Assembly (NCBI GenBank): GCA_036583965.1
Contig: JAZBQD010000030.1
Coordinates: forward strand, 57,475,551-57,539,550
DNA from: Prunella strophiata
Lineage: Eukaryota; Chordata; Aves; Passeriformes; Prunellidae
Length of the DNA stretch: 64,000 bases
Direction: 5' to 3'
Under the pieces are notes generated by a model. It did not search any database, was not told the origin of the DNA, and saw nothing but the letters and a program-made list of their open reading frames with translations. The position numbers and the translations under genes are program-made. Shown here one piece after another: positions 36,634-47,792 of this stretch (positions are counted from its first letter, which is position 1; each line of letters opens with the position of its first letter).

Positions 36634-39600
36634 ACCACAGAATAAATGGATACAACAAAGAAGGAACATTTTAGATTTGTTTAGTTATTTATGTACATGG
36701 TGTTTTTTTTAGTATCTCTAAAAGGTCTCAGTAGGAAAGGGATAGGATAAGCTGGGTTTCAGCTGAAATATTAACTGGAATTTAGAGAAAACACTAAAAG
36801 AAACATATTGCAAGATATCATTGATTCTTTATGTTTCTTTATGTCTTTATTAGATTTTGAATTTGTACATTTTTCAGTAGGAGAGATGCCATTTTTTTTA
36901 ATGTCTTTCAGGAAAAGAGGAATTCTTCTCCAGTGTTGACATCTCAGGTTATATATATCTTGACAATGTTACAAAAAAAGGGAAAAATAAAATAGAAAAA
37001 AACTTAACAACACACCTTTGGCAGAAATCTTTAAAATCAAAGTAAGCTTGAGGCAATCACAATGACTGACAAATTTGCATGAAAGCCACCAAATTTGCAT
37101 TCATCTACAGCATTTCTCCCCTACTACATCAATTTTAAACTTTAAACACGTAGCATTTGTTATGAACACACTCTTCTTATCCCATAATCTTTTTAGGATA
37201 ATAAGAGTTTTTTAAGCTTCATAATACTTCAATCATAAAATTAATTAATTGGGTTTTTGTGATATATCTCATCCTTAATTCAAAGCTTTATTTCTTGAAC
37301 AATATACTGAATTTACTCCAGAAGACATTATTTGTATGTCCTGATGATAGTCTATCTTATAGAATAATTTTAATATGAATTTGCTAAAAACTTTACTATT
37401 GTGTTGGTGTTTTTTGTGTTTGAAGCAGTTATATGAATTATCAAAGACATTACCAAGAATGAAATCAAATGAATAAAACTGTGGGTCTTTTTCTCCAGAA
37501 AAAGTTCTACACTATGTGTCTATGATTGTCATACTCACAGTCCTTTGAGCAAATCTATAAAGCAGGGGGCAGAAATTCTAATAATCTAAAATATATGTTC
37601 TACAAAAATTTCAATTAATTGTATGTCATGGTCGATCAGATGCATTAATTAACATAACCAACTTCCCAAATGAAGGGAAAACTTTCACATCAGCATAGAA
37701 GACATAAGGCAAAATTCCTCTCTCTAATTTTTCTGAATCATATTGATATTTTTCAGCATTAAATACAGTGTAAAAAATTCCAAACTATAAAGAAGCATAT
37801 TATCTTTGCTAATAAGGAAAATAAGAAATTTAGATCATGTAAATAGGAAAAAGGAAGCATTTAATGAAAATTATTTTCAAACTATCTCAGAAATCAGTCC
37901 TCAATAAGTCACACTCATACCCAGCCATTACTCTCTAAACATGATTTCTGCAGGGAACAAAAAAAAAGAAAAATAAGAGCATTATTATGCTCATATGACT
38001 GCATGAATGGTATTGAATACGAATCTTGAGCATGAACATTTTCAGTCATAGAATTTTCCTGTCATTGTAGTTAATAGAGATTTAATTTGTGTAACAAATT
38101 AGTTCTGAAGACATGACTGTGTCCTCTCTACATAGGCATGCAGTGCTATTTCAGGTGACCTGTGACATCCTACCCTGTGTCCAGCTGATGCACTGGGACT
38201 GAAGCCTTCTGTATATTTTATGTCAACTCTGACAGCTATTATAACAGATCAAGTCTGTGACAGCCTAGGACAGTCAAATACCACTAGAAAATTCATTTTA
38301 TCTGTAGGTACCTATTATTTTGATCCAAATATCACTCTAAGACTTCAGGTTTCAAGAGAAGACCTAAAAAATGGGACCATATTGATGAATAATATGGCAA
38401 CATGCCTCAAATGTATATGTCTCTTATAGACATGCCACCTGTCTGAGCTGGGGGGAGGGAGTGGACATACACCCTTTTAATATGTTATTCAATACATAGA
38501 TAATTTTATTTTAAAATGCTGCTTTAAAAAGAAGTCTACCTATTATGCTTTCAATAATTTACATTTCTGAAAATATTTGTAGCAGATTTATAAATTTCAC
38601 ACAGACGTACAAACAAAGCTGTGACCCTACCCACACGTATGTACTTTATTTAATCTTCTGTACTTCCTCTCCTCATACTCACCTTTACAACAGAATAACA
38701 GCCTAATAAGAAAACCAAAGACTAGCAGAAGTCTAGCAACTAAATTCCCATTTCTCACTATTTTTGCAATCAGTAATTTGTTTCACTTATTCCCTAGTAC
38801 CTATTGGGAAAGCAATCCAATTGTTGAAATACCCTTTTTTCCTCAGCAGAAAAAATTAAAACATATGTTGCATAGATCCCTTTAGAAAACAGGTTTCTAG
38901 CTGATATCAAGAAAAGAAAAGATGTCCCAAAGTTAAGTTATTAAATTGACCACCAGTAGGTGTTTAATGATGCCAGAGAGGATGTGCTGGTGGGCACCAA
39001 ATATTACAAGATACTGTAGCCTACAAATAAGTCCTGGGAAGCAAATCATACTTGGGGCAGATGAACAATACAGGGAGAAAAATGTGAAAATATTTCTAAA
39101 GGGCAAGGCAAACTCACACTCTGCTGTTAGAAATGGTTTTTATGCCATGTTTGCAAACAGATATCAAATTACTAGGAGTTGGGAAAACTTTTGAAATAAC
39201 AGAAAAGGGACAGCAGATGAGTTCCATCTAAAGAAAACAAAATTCAAACATAAAGTTTATGAAGAAGTTTTATACTAAAGACTGAGGGAAATCCAACAGG
39301 TGTTCAAGGGTGAAGTAATAAAATCTCTGCAGTATTATAAACCCTGGCAGAAGTCAATAATGTTGAGAAAGGTAATAGATATGAGCAATCTCTACAAAAA
39401 AAGACTCTACTGAAACAAAACACATAAAAAATATTATAACCAGAACAGCACCAAATACATAATTACAGAAATGTAAAGCATTTGGTAGCCTGAGATCAAA
39501 GCCCTGACTTTAAATAAGAGTGTTGTCATACTAGGGATTGAAGAATATGATGAAAGTCAGATAACCAGAGCAGTACTGTATTGTGGATGTTAGCAGACAA

Positions 39601-42600
39601 TTTACATTAGGAATGGCAGAAGCTGTTTTTGTGGAAGAGTGGCACTGTATCTTAAAAGAAAGATTAGATTGAAATATGGAAATACACAGAGCAAAATAAA
39701 CACTGGCATAGAGCATTTATTTGTAGCAAAATCTTGTGCCCAAATAAAACAGTATAACAGTAAGGCTGTACTATCAACATCTTGGAACACTTAGATATGA
39801 AATACTGGGGAATAATATTTTTGCAGGTGTAAGTAATGACTGTTATATCTATTAAATTTCCTTAATGAAGTCAAATAGCGTATTTGTTATCAGATTATAT
39901 TTATCAGATTCTTTTAAAAATTATCTTTTTGTTATCATATTATTTTGTCTACATAGAATTCCAGGAAGATTTCTGGAAAGATTGTCTAAAAAGACACTAT
40001 GGTGTTTCACAGTAACAAAAGGAAGTTGCACAGATGGATTAACAACTGCATAAAACAAAGGCAACAAAGGACTACTTAGACTATCTAGTCTGCTGGATTC
40101 AAGGGGAGTAAGCAATGAAATTTCAGAGTAATTTCCTCAAAGACTTCTGCTAGTCAATGTATTCAGCTGATGAATAGTTCAGTGATAAATCTTACTGATA
40201 ATGTGTGATTACTGAGAGAGTTGCGAAAAGATCTTGAACTGCTAATTGTCTGCTGATCATAATGGTAGACAAAATTTGGTGCTGAGGTGAGAAAAGTACA
40301 CCTGAAAAACACCAGAAATTTCATGTCTACAACTATCTGCAGTCATTGCATATCACCTTATTAAAAAAAAGAAAACAAACAAAAATCCTCAATCCAAAAC
40401 ATACCAGCTTGAAACTCAGCAATGATTAAAAATACAATTAGAATCGTTGAGAAAGGAACAAAGCAGAAGTCAAAATTACCTACTGCATAACTCTAAGTGG
40501 ATTCATATTTTGTCTACCAATTATGATAAAGACTTTACTGCCTCAAAAAAAAAAAAGGATACAGAAGAACAAAAATAGTGCAGGGACAAAACACAAGATG
40601 CTCATAATTACAGAAGATCTTACATGTGAAGAAGGATTGAATAAACTAGGATTCTACAATAAGAAGTAAGAGAAGATAGATAGGATTATTATATATATAT
40701 CTGTAAAAAAAATAAAACCCTAGAGGCTAAAAATGTGCTTGTTTTAAAAATAAGACTAAAAAAGATTTTTTTGAACTTTAAGTTGAATTCAAATAACCCA
40801 CCACACAATGAGAAGAAAAGAAAAAAAAAAAAAGTTTTGATTTGTTTTCTTTTTAAGAAAGGGACTTTAAATTCACTTTTCATGTCTTCAGAACACAAAT
40901 AGACTTTGTAACCTTTTTCACTGTCTAGAATTTTGGCAGTATGTACTCCAGATCAGCTGCAGTATGGTGCTGCTGTAACTGTAGCTCAGACTGCTGGGAA
41001 AAGAGCTGTGTGAGAAGCACTAATTGCATTCCCCATCTTTCATTACAGAATTGGATTTAAGTTCACAGCCTTGCCCTTGCCTGATCCATATTTCAGGTGT
41101 ACCTATGCTTGGCTACATCTTGCTAACACTGACCTGCCAGCTTGACTGGCTGCCGTGATTATTGCCCTGCTTTAACCAAGTCTGGGCTTGTTTGTCAGTT
41201 TGGGCATGGTTGAAACTGGTTTTTGTCAACTTTTCTGAGCAGCCTGTTCAGGATCACTGGCATAAATCCCTTCACGGGGCCACTGTATCTGCTTGCATTG
41301 CTGTCTCCCCTCAGCTCTCTGCCCACATACAGAAAAAATTATACCACAGGATACCTTGGAGGGTAAAAAAAGACCTATGCCCCAGTTCCTCTGCTTGTGA
41401 CAGAGGATTATTCTTTACACCACTTTGTATAAAAATTGGAATGCTTTCCATGGATGGCTGGGGCCTACAAACCCTTGTCTAATTGGTAAATACTCTTTAT
41501 TTAAGTTTTCTGATGATACTTTTGGTTCTGGTAAAAGGTGATTGATTATTCTCAAGCGCAGTATTTTTTGATGGACATTTAGTGAAGTTCCACAGTTTCA
41601 ATGCTTTTTCTCATATGGTTTCACCCAGACTCTTCTATGTTCTAATGCAGTTTTATAAAGCAGACTCTTGTTCTGATCAGGAAGATAACCATAATCTATT
41701 TTTAAATAGATCTTCAGTAACAAAGAAACAGTCAAAAAAGAGAGGAAAAAAACCCAACAGATAAAAGTGATCATTTTGTTGGGGAAAAATGGATGGGATT
41801 TTTTGAGAAAACTGTGAACTCTGAGGACAAACACAAAAAAAAGTTAGAGAAAAAAACACCTACACTTTGGCAACTGTAATCACAAGTTTGTTAACAGGAA
41901 ATTCACATACCATGATATCCAATGTCTTACACAGATTTTAACTCAATTCTATTGGATCTTATTTGAAATTTTTAAATTATATATTATTGTACATTCTGGA
42001 GAAAAAGTCTGTCTTTCAGAAAGTAGCAGTGTACATATGAAAATCCTTTTTTCTATAATTGTTAAATGCAAAAAATTATTTTTAAGGGTTTAATTTTTCA
42101 TAATTCACTCCTTTTCAAAACAAGGAAAACAGCATTGCTTGACTGATTTGTTGTTTGACTAGTTGTAGGGTTTTATTAAAAAGATGAGTAAGTACTGACC
42201 CTTAAAGTATAAATAATACATAAATTTCAGATCAAGCAATAAACATTATAATCATACAGAATAATCACACAGTGCTGCACCCACCATTAAAAATATTTCC
42301 CAGTATATGACTGCTAATGACAGCAATTGTTAGAGAGCAAGTTTACCCCTCTTCTAAATTTAGATTTTTGGAAAAGACAAATGAAAACAAATCCTATATT
42401 ATTTTTCTGTAACCAACACTAGTGCTTGCATTTTAAAAAAATGCCTGGTCATTAACTTTTAAACAAATATCTGTGCAGTAGAGTGGGCTAAGAGTAGTAT
42501 AATAACAATATCTCTGTGGAAAGCTTGGCTTAGTGATCCTTTGCAAAAGATGAGAGTTTCTAATATAAAGTGTTTCCATGGGAGAGAGTTGTTGAGTTGC

Positions 42601-42756
42601 CTAAAAAAAATTTCTACCTACATGTTTTAACTTAAAATGACTGTTTCACATTACTGTTGATAGACTAACACAAAGGTTAATATTGAGAACTGCCTGTATA
42701 CATGGCCTTCATTAACACCATATAATTATACTGAGATTTCTTGAGCTTGACTTGTC
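36634..42756. other. AT-rich non-coding sequence, no gene seen
   Basis: About 6 kb of mostly unique-looking sequence with short A runs (40546-40557, 40820-40833). The 106-aa frame at 41162-41482 lies in a somewhat GC-richer patch and has no recognisable domain. Confidence 0.55.
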
Positions 42757-42772
42757 AGATAAGATCTTATCT
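42757..42772. promoter_or_regulatory. palindromic double GATA-type site
   Basis: AGATAAGATCTTATCT is a perfect 16-bp palindrome carrying one WGATAR motif (AGATAA) on each strand. Paired inverted GATA motifs are known as high-affinity sites for GATA zinc-finger factors. Binding here is inference from one short match. Confidence 0.35.
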
Positions 42773-43625
42773 AGATGAATGGTTTTTCTTGCTTTGAATG
42801 CTTGAATGAATCTGAGAGTCATTTGGCACTTGGCAGCCTACATTATGACATGTTATCAGCCAAGTAGTGCAAAGAAAAAATTAATTATTTCAAAGAAGAA
42901 ATACATGATAGAAATATTTTAAAATGTAACAATAGCTGTGTTGGCTCTAAGGAGAGAAAAAAAATGATGAAGCGGAGACAAGTCCAGTGAAGAAGAACAT
43001 CTTTCTTCAGAAACTTGCAACAAGGTTACCTATCAGTGAACACAGCTGTCAACTATCAATCCCCAGCTGAAACATTATTTGGAGAACGAAAGCTAAAGCA
43101 ATTCATGAAATGTTTTATTGTCCTCATCCCCATAAATTAATGCAACCACTTTTGCTGTTATTGTCATTGTCTTCAGGGTGTTTCTTGACATACTTTCTTT
43201 CAAGGGCAGTCAGAAGACAAATTACATATTGAGATAAAATAATGGAATGCTTTTTTTTTTTTTCCTATTTCACTTTAATTTCACTCTCATTCTTTGGCTA
43301 AGTCATTGATTTGGGTACCTGATTTTGGGAAGTTTTTGCACAGCACAGAAATGCAGCTGTTGTTTCTAAAGAAGACGCAAAAACTTGCGGATGTTTGGCC
43401 ACTCTTTATAGACGAATTACATTTAAATTCAGTTCAGCAATAATGGGATAAGTGACTGACCTAAAGTATAAAGACACATAACAGAAATTTGAAGGATTCA
43501 TGTGGTGATTTGCTGTAGGCACCTTTAAAAATAATACCTAGTCTACCCTTTATACTCTCCTAAATGTAAAACATGTAAAGACTAGTATTTGTTCGACTTT
43601 GTTTTCAGTAATTGCACTTATCTCA
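42773..43625. other. non-coding, possible conserved element
   Basis: A run of 13 T at 43251-43263. The 43060-43240 stretch is rich in balanced motifs such as CATAAATTAATGC and TTTGCTGTTATTGTC, with no repeat character; see findings. Confidence 0.4.
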
Positions 43626-43775
43626 GGGAATCATGGACTCACGGAGTACATGGGGTTGGAAGGGACCTCTGGAGATCATCTAGTCCAGCCCCCCTACTGA
43701 AGCAGGTTCAACCAGAGTGACTTGCACAGGATTGTCATCAGGTGGGTTTTGAACACTTTCTGAGAAGACTACTAA
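43626..43775 (-). mobile_element. CR1 LINE 3' fragment, antisense, second subfamily
   Basis: About 150 bp. On the + strand it begins with a degenerate tail (GAATCATGGACTCACGGAG), then GGTTGGAAGGGACCTCTGGA and GATCATCTAGTCCAGCCCCC. It continues through GGTTCAACCAGAGTGACTTG to GGTGGGTTTTGAACACTTTC. The GGACCTCTGGAGATCATCTAG form differs from the copy at 22 kb, so a different CR1 subfamily is likely. It is strongly 5'-truncated. Confidence 0.92.
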
Positions 43776-44142
43776 TTACACATGCAATCACATCTCTCAA
43801 CATTTTTATGCCAATAAAACTTATGATTTTTCTCTGCTTGACATTAATGCAGATTAAAATACAATGTTAATCAAAAACATGATAGTTCCTCCTAAATAAC
43901 CTTATCTGACCACTCTGATTACCTCAGAAACAAGAAAATACAATGATCTATAACTTTTCTTTGTGAGTACAGATGATTTGGTGTCTGAATATAAATTTTA
44001 AAGAACATGCATACTACAGTGAACAGTTAGATTTCTTCCAGGCTTGTGGTCCACTTCTAACTACTGGGATCCTGTATGTGGTCATGATCCCTAATTTTGG
44101 AATCTGTGGACTGGACAAAATCAGAAAGGACTCTTCTTAGGG
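43776..44142. other. non-coding, no gene seen
   Basis: Ordinary sequence between the CR1 fragment and the A/C-rich tract. Confidence 0.55.
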
Positions 44143-44338
44143 AAAACAAAACAAAACAAAACAAAACAAACAAACAAACAAAAAACCAAACCAAAACAAA
44201 AGAAAAACAAAACAAAAACCAAACAAACAAACAAACAAACAAAAAAAAAACAAACCAAAAAACAAACTCTCACAAAACAACACAAAACCATACAAAAAAA
44301 ACCCCTGAAAAAAGCCCCAAAACCCAAAAACAACAAAA
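44143..44338. repeat. long (AAAAC)n/(AAAC)n low-complexity tract
   Basis: About 196 bp almost free of G and T on the + strand: five clean AAAAC units, then AAAC blocks, then irregular CC-containing units. Open frames over it on both strands (61-89 aa, Lys/Thr/Asn or Phe/Val/Cys/Leu repeats) are artefacts. It is the longest low-complexity tract in the window. Confidence 0.95.
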
Positions 44339-46064
44339 CTGCAAACAATTATATGCATTTCCATAATGATTTGATGGGGAGCAATCTATGCTGCCAGTTT
44401 CTTTAGATACCAGGATCACAGTAAGCTAAAATAAATATTTCTACTATCTGATATTAGTGCTTATTGTAAACTTTTAGAAATATTTAAAGGAGAAAATTTT
44501 AAAGTATGAACAATCTCAATTTTCCCATTTATTCCATATACAAAGAATGTAATGAAATATCTTCATATCCTCTCTCAGTCTTCATTGAATGTCATCTTTT
44601 TAGGACAAGGACTCCTTGTTTTACCAAGGAGTCTAGCTCAAAAGGAGAAAAAAAAAAAAAAAAACTTTGTTGAGAATTCTAACTGCCACAACAATGTAAA
44701 TTATTGAAATATTATATGCCATAAAAGCCTCAAAAAATAAACAGATATGTTTTCAGTGCTAGCATGCTGTAATATGTGTCCAATAAAGACCTGCCTACAT
44801 ACAATTCTTATCTCCAAATTATAACTGCAGTAAAAATAATCACAAATTCAATTTGATAATCTGTCAACATGCAGTTATTTCAAAATTGAAAACAACATAA
44901 ATGCTTCCTACCATTATTATTTAGCCCCTAGGTTAATTGCTTATGAATGATAGACTAAGCTTCTAGACCTTATCCTCCTGAGAGGATACTAATGCCCTTT
45001 TGTCCTTAAATTTAATGCAGTGTTTCTTTTGGTTTAAAGAAACAAATACTACAACAAAAAATAATCCATTTTGTGTGTCCCTTAAAATTGTGTCAATCCT
45101 CACAACTCTGTGGAAAGTTTGATTGATTATCAAAGAGGAACACTGGAGATGTTTATTGGAATTTCTTTCTCTTTTTCTGTATCTACGAAAAACCAATGTC
45201 TGTCCACTATATTTGTTTTTCTTTCTCTTTTCATTTCTTCAGACATTTCAACCTAGATCAAATTACTAGACTTAAGTCTTTTCCTCAATTTTCAGGCATT
45301 TTGCAAAGTGACGCTAAAATATTATTGAAAAATGTTTCTGTCATACTAAAGTGTGCTTACACTACAGCAACTGATCTAGCTTGTACACCAAACTGCTGAA
45401 GGAGGTGGCAGATACTCCAAGTACCTAAACTGCATTTTGTAGCAATGCAGGGGTGAGACTCCCAACAGAAATCATGGACCTATAGCAAAACCACTGTAAT
45501 CAATTACCATTTTCCATATACACCTGACAAATACTGTTCTCATACTCTTATCAATGCTGCTCTCAAGTCCTTGCTGTCTCTTGTTTTCACTGGTTGCTGT
45601 GTTAGCAGACTGGTGGTGGGCAGTGAATGACTGCAGCGAGCATCAGAAACCAGCAAAGATCTTTGTGGGGGGATAATATCCAATGTGGGGATAAACTAGA
45701 ATAAAATGCTTGAAATAGGGCCTTGCACCAGCAACTAGATTATTTCCTACATTATAATCCACTTGGGGCATTTAATCAGATATTTCTGTATTATATATAG
45801 ATTAGCTAAATCTGGATAACTAGGTTTTGGAAGAGTTGGACAACTTCCAGGCATTAAATGTAAATTTCCCTAATTTCTCACTATGATAAAAATTCTGTTC
45901 AGTTTGGGAATCTACTCTCTAAACACACTTTTTGATGCATGGTTAAGACAGTTTTATGATTCAGTAACACTGAAACAGTCAAATTAATAGGACCTTTAGA
46001 GATTTGTTAATCAAACTTTTGAATTGTGAATAGTTAATAGTCCTTAGCCATACTTGACATTTAA
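44339..46064. other. non-coding, no gene seen
   Basis: It includes a hairpin at 44609-44634 and a run of 17 A at 44648-44664; otherwise ordinary sequence. Confidence 0.6.
44609..44634. repeat. 10-bp inverted repeat, 6-nt loop
   Basis: GGACTCCTTG (44609-44618) pairs with CAAGGAGTCT (44625-44634) around TTTTAC. Nine pairs are perfect and the outermost is G/T. Confidence 0.9.
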
Positions 46065-46200
46065 AGTATATAACACTTTACAAACATTGAATAATTACAG
46101 TCTCAACTTCTTCAGATGCTAGGAAAATCATTTTAGCATTAATGTGCAGACAAGGAAACTGAGGCAAGGGAAGCTTCCCAGTTTTGGAATATCCTACTGA
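46065..46200 (-). mobile_element. MIR-like CORE-SINE relic
   Basis: Read on the + strand it gives, in the right order, ACACTTTACAAACATTGAAT (46072-46091), ATCATTTTAG (46128-46137) and AAGGAAACTGAGGCAAGGGA (46152-46171). These match the reverse complement of the conserved centre and 3' part of mammalian/amniote MIR elements, where CTGAGGCA lies next to a CATTTTACAG stretch. Old MIR-type copies are known in sauropsid genomes. The copy is diverged and its ends are approximate. Confidence 0.6.
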
Positions 46201-47215
46201 CTGGAGAGAGACAGCATAATACCACTGTCCAGACAGCATTGATCTGGGCATTTACAAAAAATGCTAAGGAAACATTGGCATTGCAAAAAACATTACGAAA
46301 ACATTGGACACGGTGATACTATTCTACCATTTTTCACATTATGCAATTTAATGGTGTAATATCTGTTATTGAAATGTCCATATATTAGTTGTATGAATGA
46401 ATTACTCAACAATAATTTCTGCTACCCGTAAGAAGGTGCAGGCTTAAAGGAAAATCCCATTCATGCAGTTTGGATGGGAAGGAAAAGGAGGGATTTTGGA
46501 AGTATGCATTGAAAAACTAGAAAGTTAAAATTAAACAAGTGAAAATAAGAACTGTAGAAATTTTATATAAATGGTAAAGAACTTATAGTTATGATAGTCT
46601 ATATCATTCCTAGGGTGAGCTTTATGGGTTATTTTGTTATTTATGTTTTTTTAGGAGTCTTTTGAAAAGACAAAGTGCATAAACACACTGACAGAAGAAA
46701 ATCTCAGAAGATGTATTTTGACTGTATAGTAGAAACTCCTGAACTGAGTTCAAGCCTGCAATACTTTTTTTTTTTTTATTTTGTTCACTCTTCTTTTTTT
46801 CACCACATGTAAGAGCAAATTTTACAATCTAATTCTTCTAGGTAATATAGTATGTTACTTATAGGAATTTTTTAAAAGCCCTAATATTTGCTTTATTGCT
46901 CTATCTAGTAGAAAACAAGTTTCTAGATCTGGGAATTAATTACTAAAAATAATTTCCTCATTCAACTATTCCATTTAGTATTTTCTATGGAGAATTTAAA
47001 GTAATTTATTTTTTTTTATAATGTAGCACTTGTAAATTTTTTTGTCATTTAATACAACTGGATGATCTGCTGTACTTAAAGAATAGGTCCCTCATGTATC
47101 TCTATAGTGCTCTGGAGAGATTCTCCATAACTCCCACATCTGCTCCTAATTCAAAACCGGAATTACAAACTAAATCAAGAAACTTCTGGTTTTATTTCAT
47201 GAATCAGTGAGAAAA
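46201..47215. other. non-coding, no gene seen
   Basis: A run of 13 T at 46765-46777 and ordinary AT-rich sequence up to the LTR target site. Confidence 0.6.
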
Positions 47216-47220
47216 CATGG
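47216..47220. repeat. target-site duplication, left copy (CATGG)
   Basis: CATGG directly before the LTR start and again at 47788-47792 directly after its end. Confidence 0.85.
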
Positions 47221-47787
47221 TGTCATAGTTTCAGCTAGGGTAGAGTAATTTCTTCTCAGTAGCTGTTACAGTGTTGTGGTTTTGATTCAGAATGAGAATG
47301 GTGTTAACAACACACTGATATGTTGGCTTTTTCTTGCCATGTTTATCCTAAATCAAGAGGACTTTTTTGTCTCATGCTCTGCTGGTGAGGAGGGGTGCAA
47401 AAGAAACTGGGAGGGAGCACAGTTGGGACAGGTAACTTGAACTGACCAAAGGGATTTTCCCACCTAAGAATATCCTGCCCAGTAGGTAGGCTGGGGGGAG
47501 TTACCCAGAAAGGAAGTTGATCTGGGTTCAGGAAGGGAGGTTCAACATCAGTCAGTGGCATGGTGAGCAAGTTTATTGTACATCATTCCTTTCCCCCTTT
47601 TTAATATAATTATTATTATAATTAATAATAATGATTGTGGTTTAGTTTATTTTTAATTATTAATCTGTTCTTATCTCAATCTACAAGTTTTTCTATGCTT
47701 TTTCTTCCCCCATTCTACCGGTGAGAAGAGCAGTTCGCGCGAACGGCTCAATGGTGCTTAATTTTCAGACGGGCTTAAACTATAACA
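47221..47787 (+). mobile_element. solo LTR of an avian endogenous retrovirus (567 bp)
   Basis: The element starts TGTCATAGTTTCAGCTAGGG and ends CTATAACA, giving short TGT...ACA inverted ends, and is bounded by the exact 5-bp duplication CATGG. The order of landmarks fits a widespread bird LTR family: CACACTGATATGTTGG near 47310, CTCATGCTCTGCTGGTGAGG near 47372 and GAAACTGGGAGGGAGCACAG near 47403. An AT-rich trinucleotide-like stretch follows at 47604-47632, then CTGTTCTTATCTCAATC near 47665. No internal gag/pol sequence is present, so LTR-LTR recombination has removed it. A 5-bp duplication and this LTR type suggest an ERVL-like class, which is inference. The usual TATA position appears mutated. 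A 75-aa antisense frame (47343-47570) inside it is spurious. Confidence 0.9.
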
Positions 47788-47792
47788 CATGG
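47788..47792. repeat. target-site duplication, right copy (CATGG)
   Basis: Identical to 47216-47220; it marks the insertion site of the LTR. Confidence 0.85.

Noticed and set aside
44057..44366. Four frames of 61-89 aa on both strands
   Set aside because: They translate the (AAAAC)n tract and have no other content.
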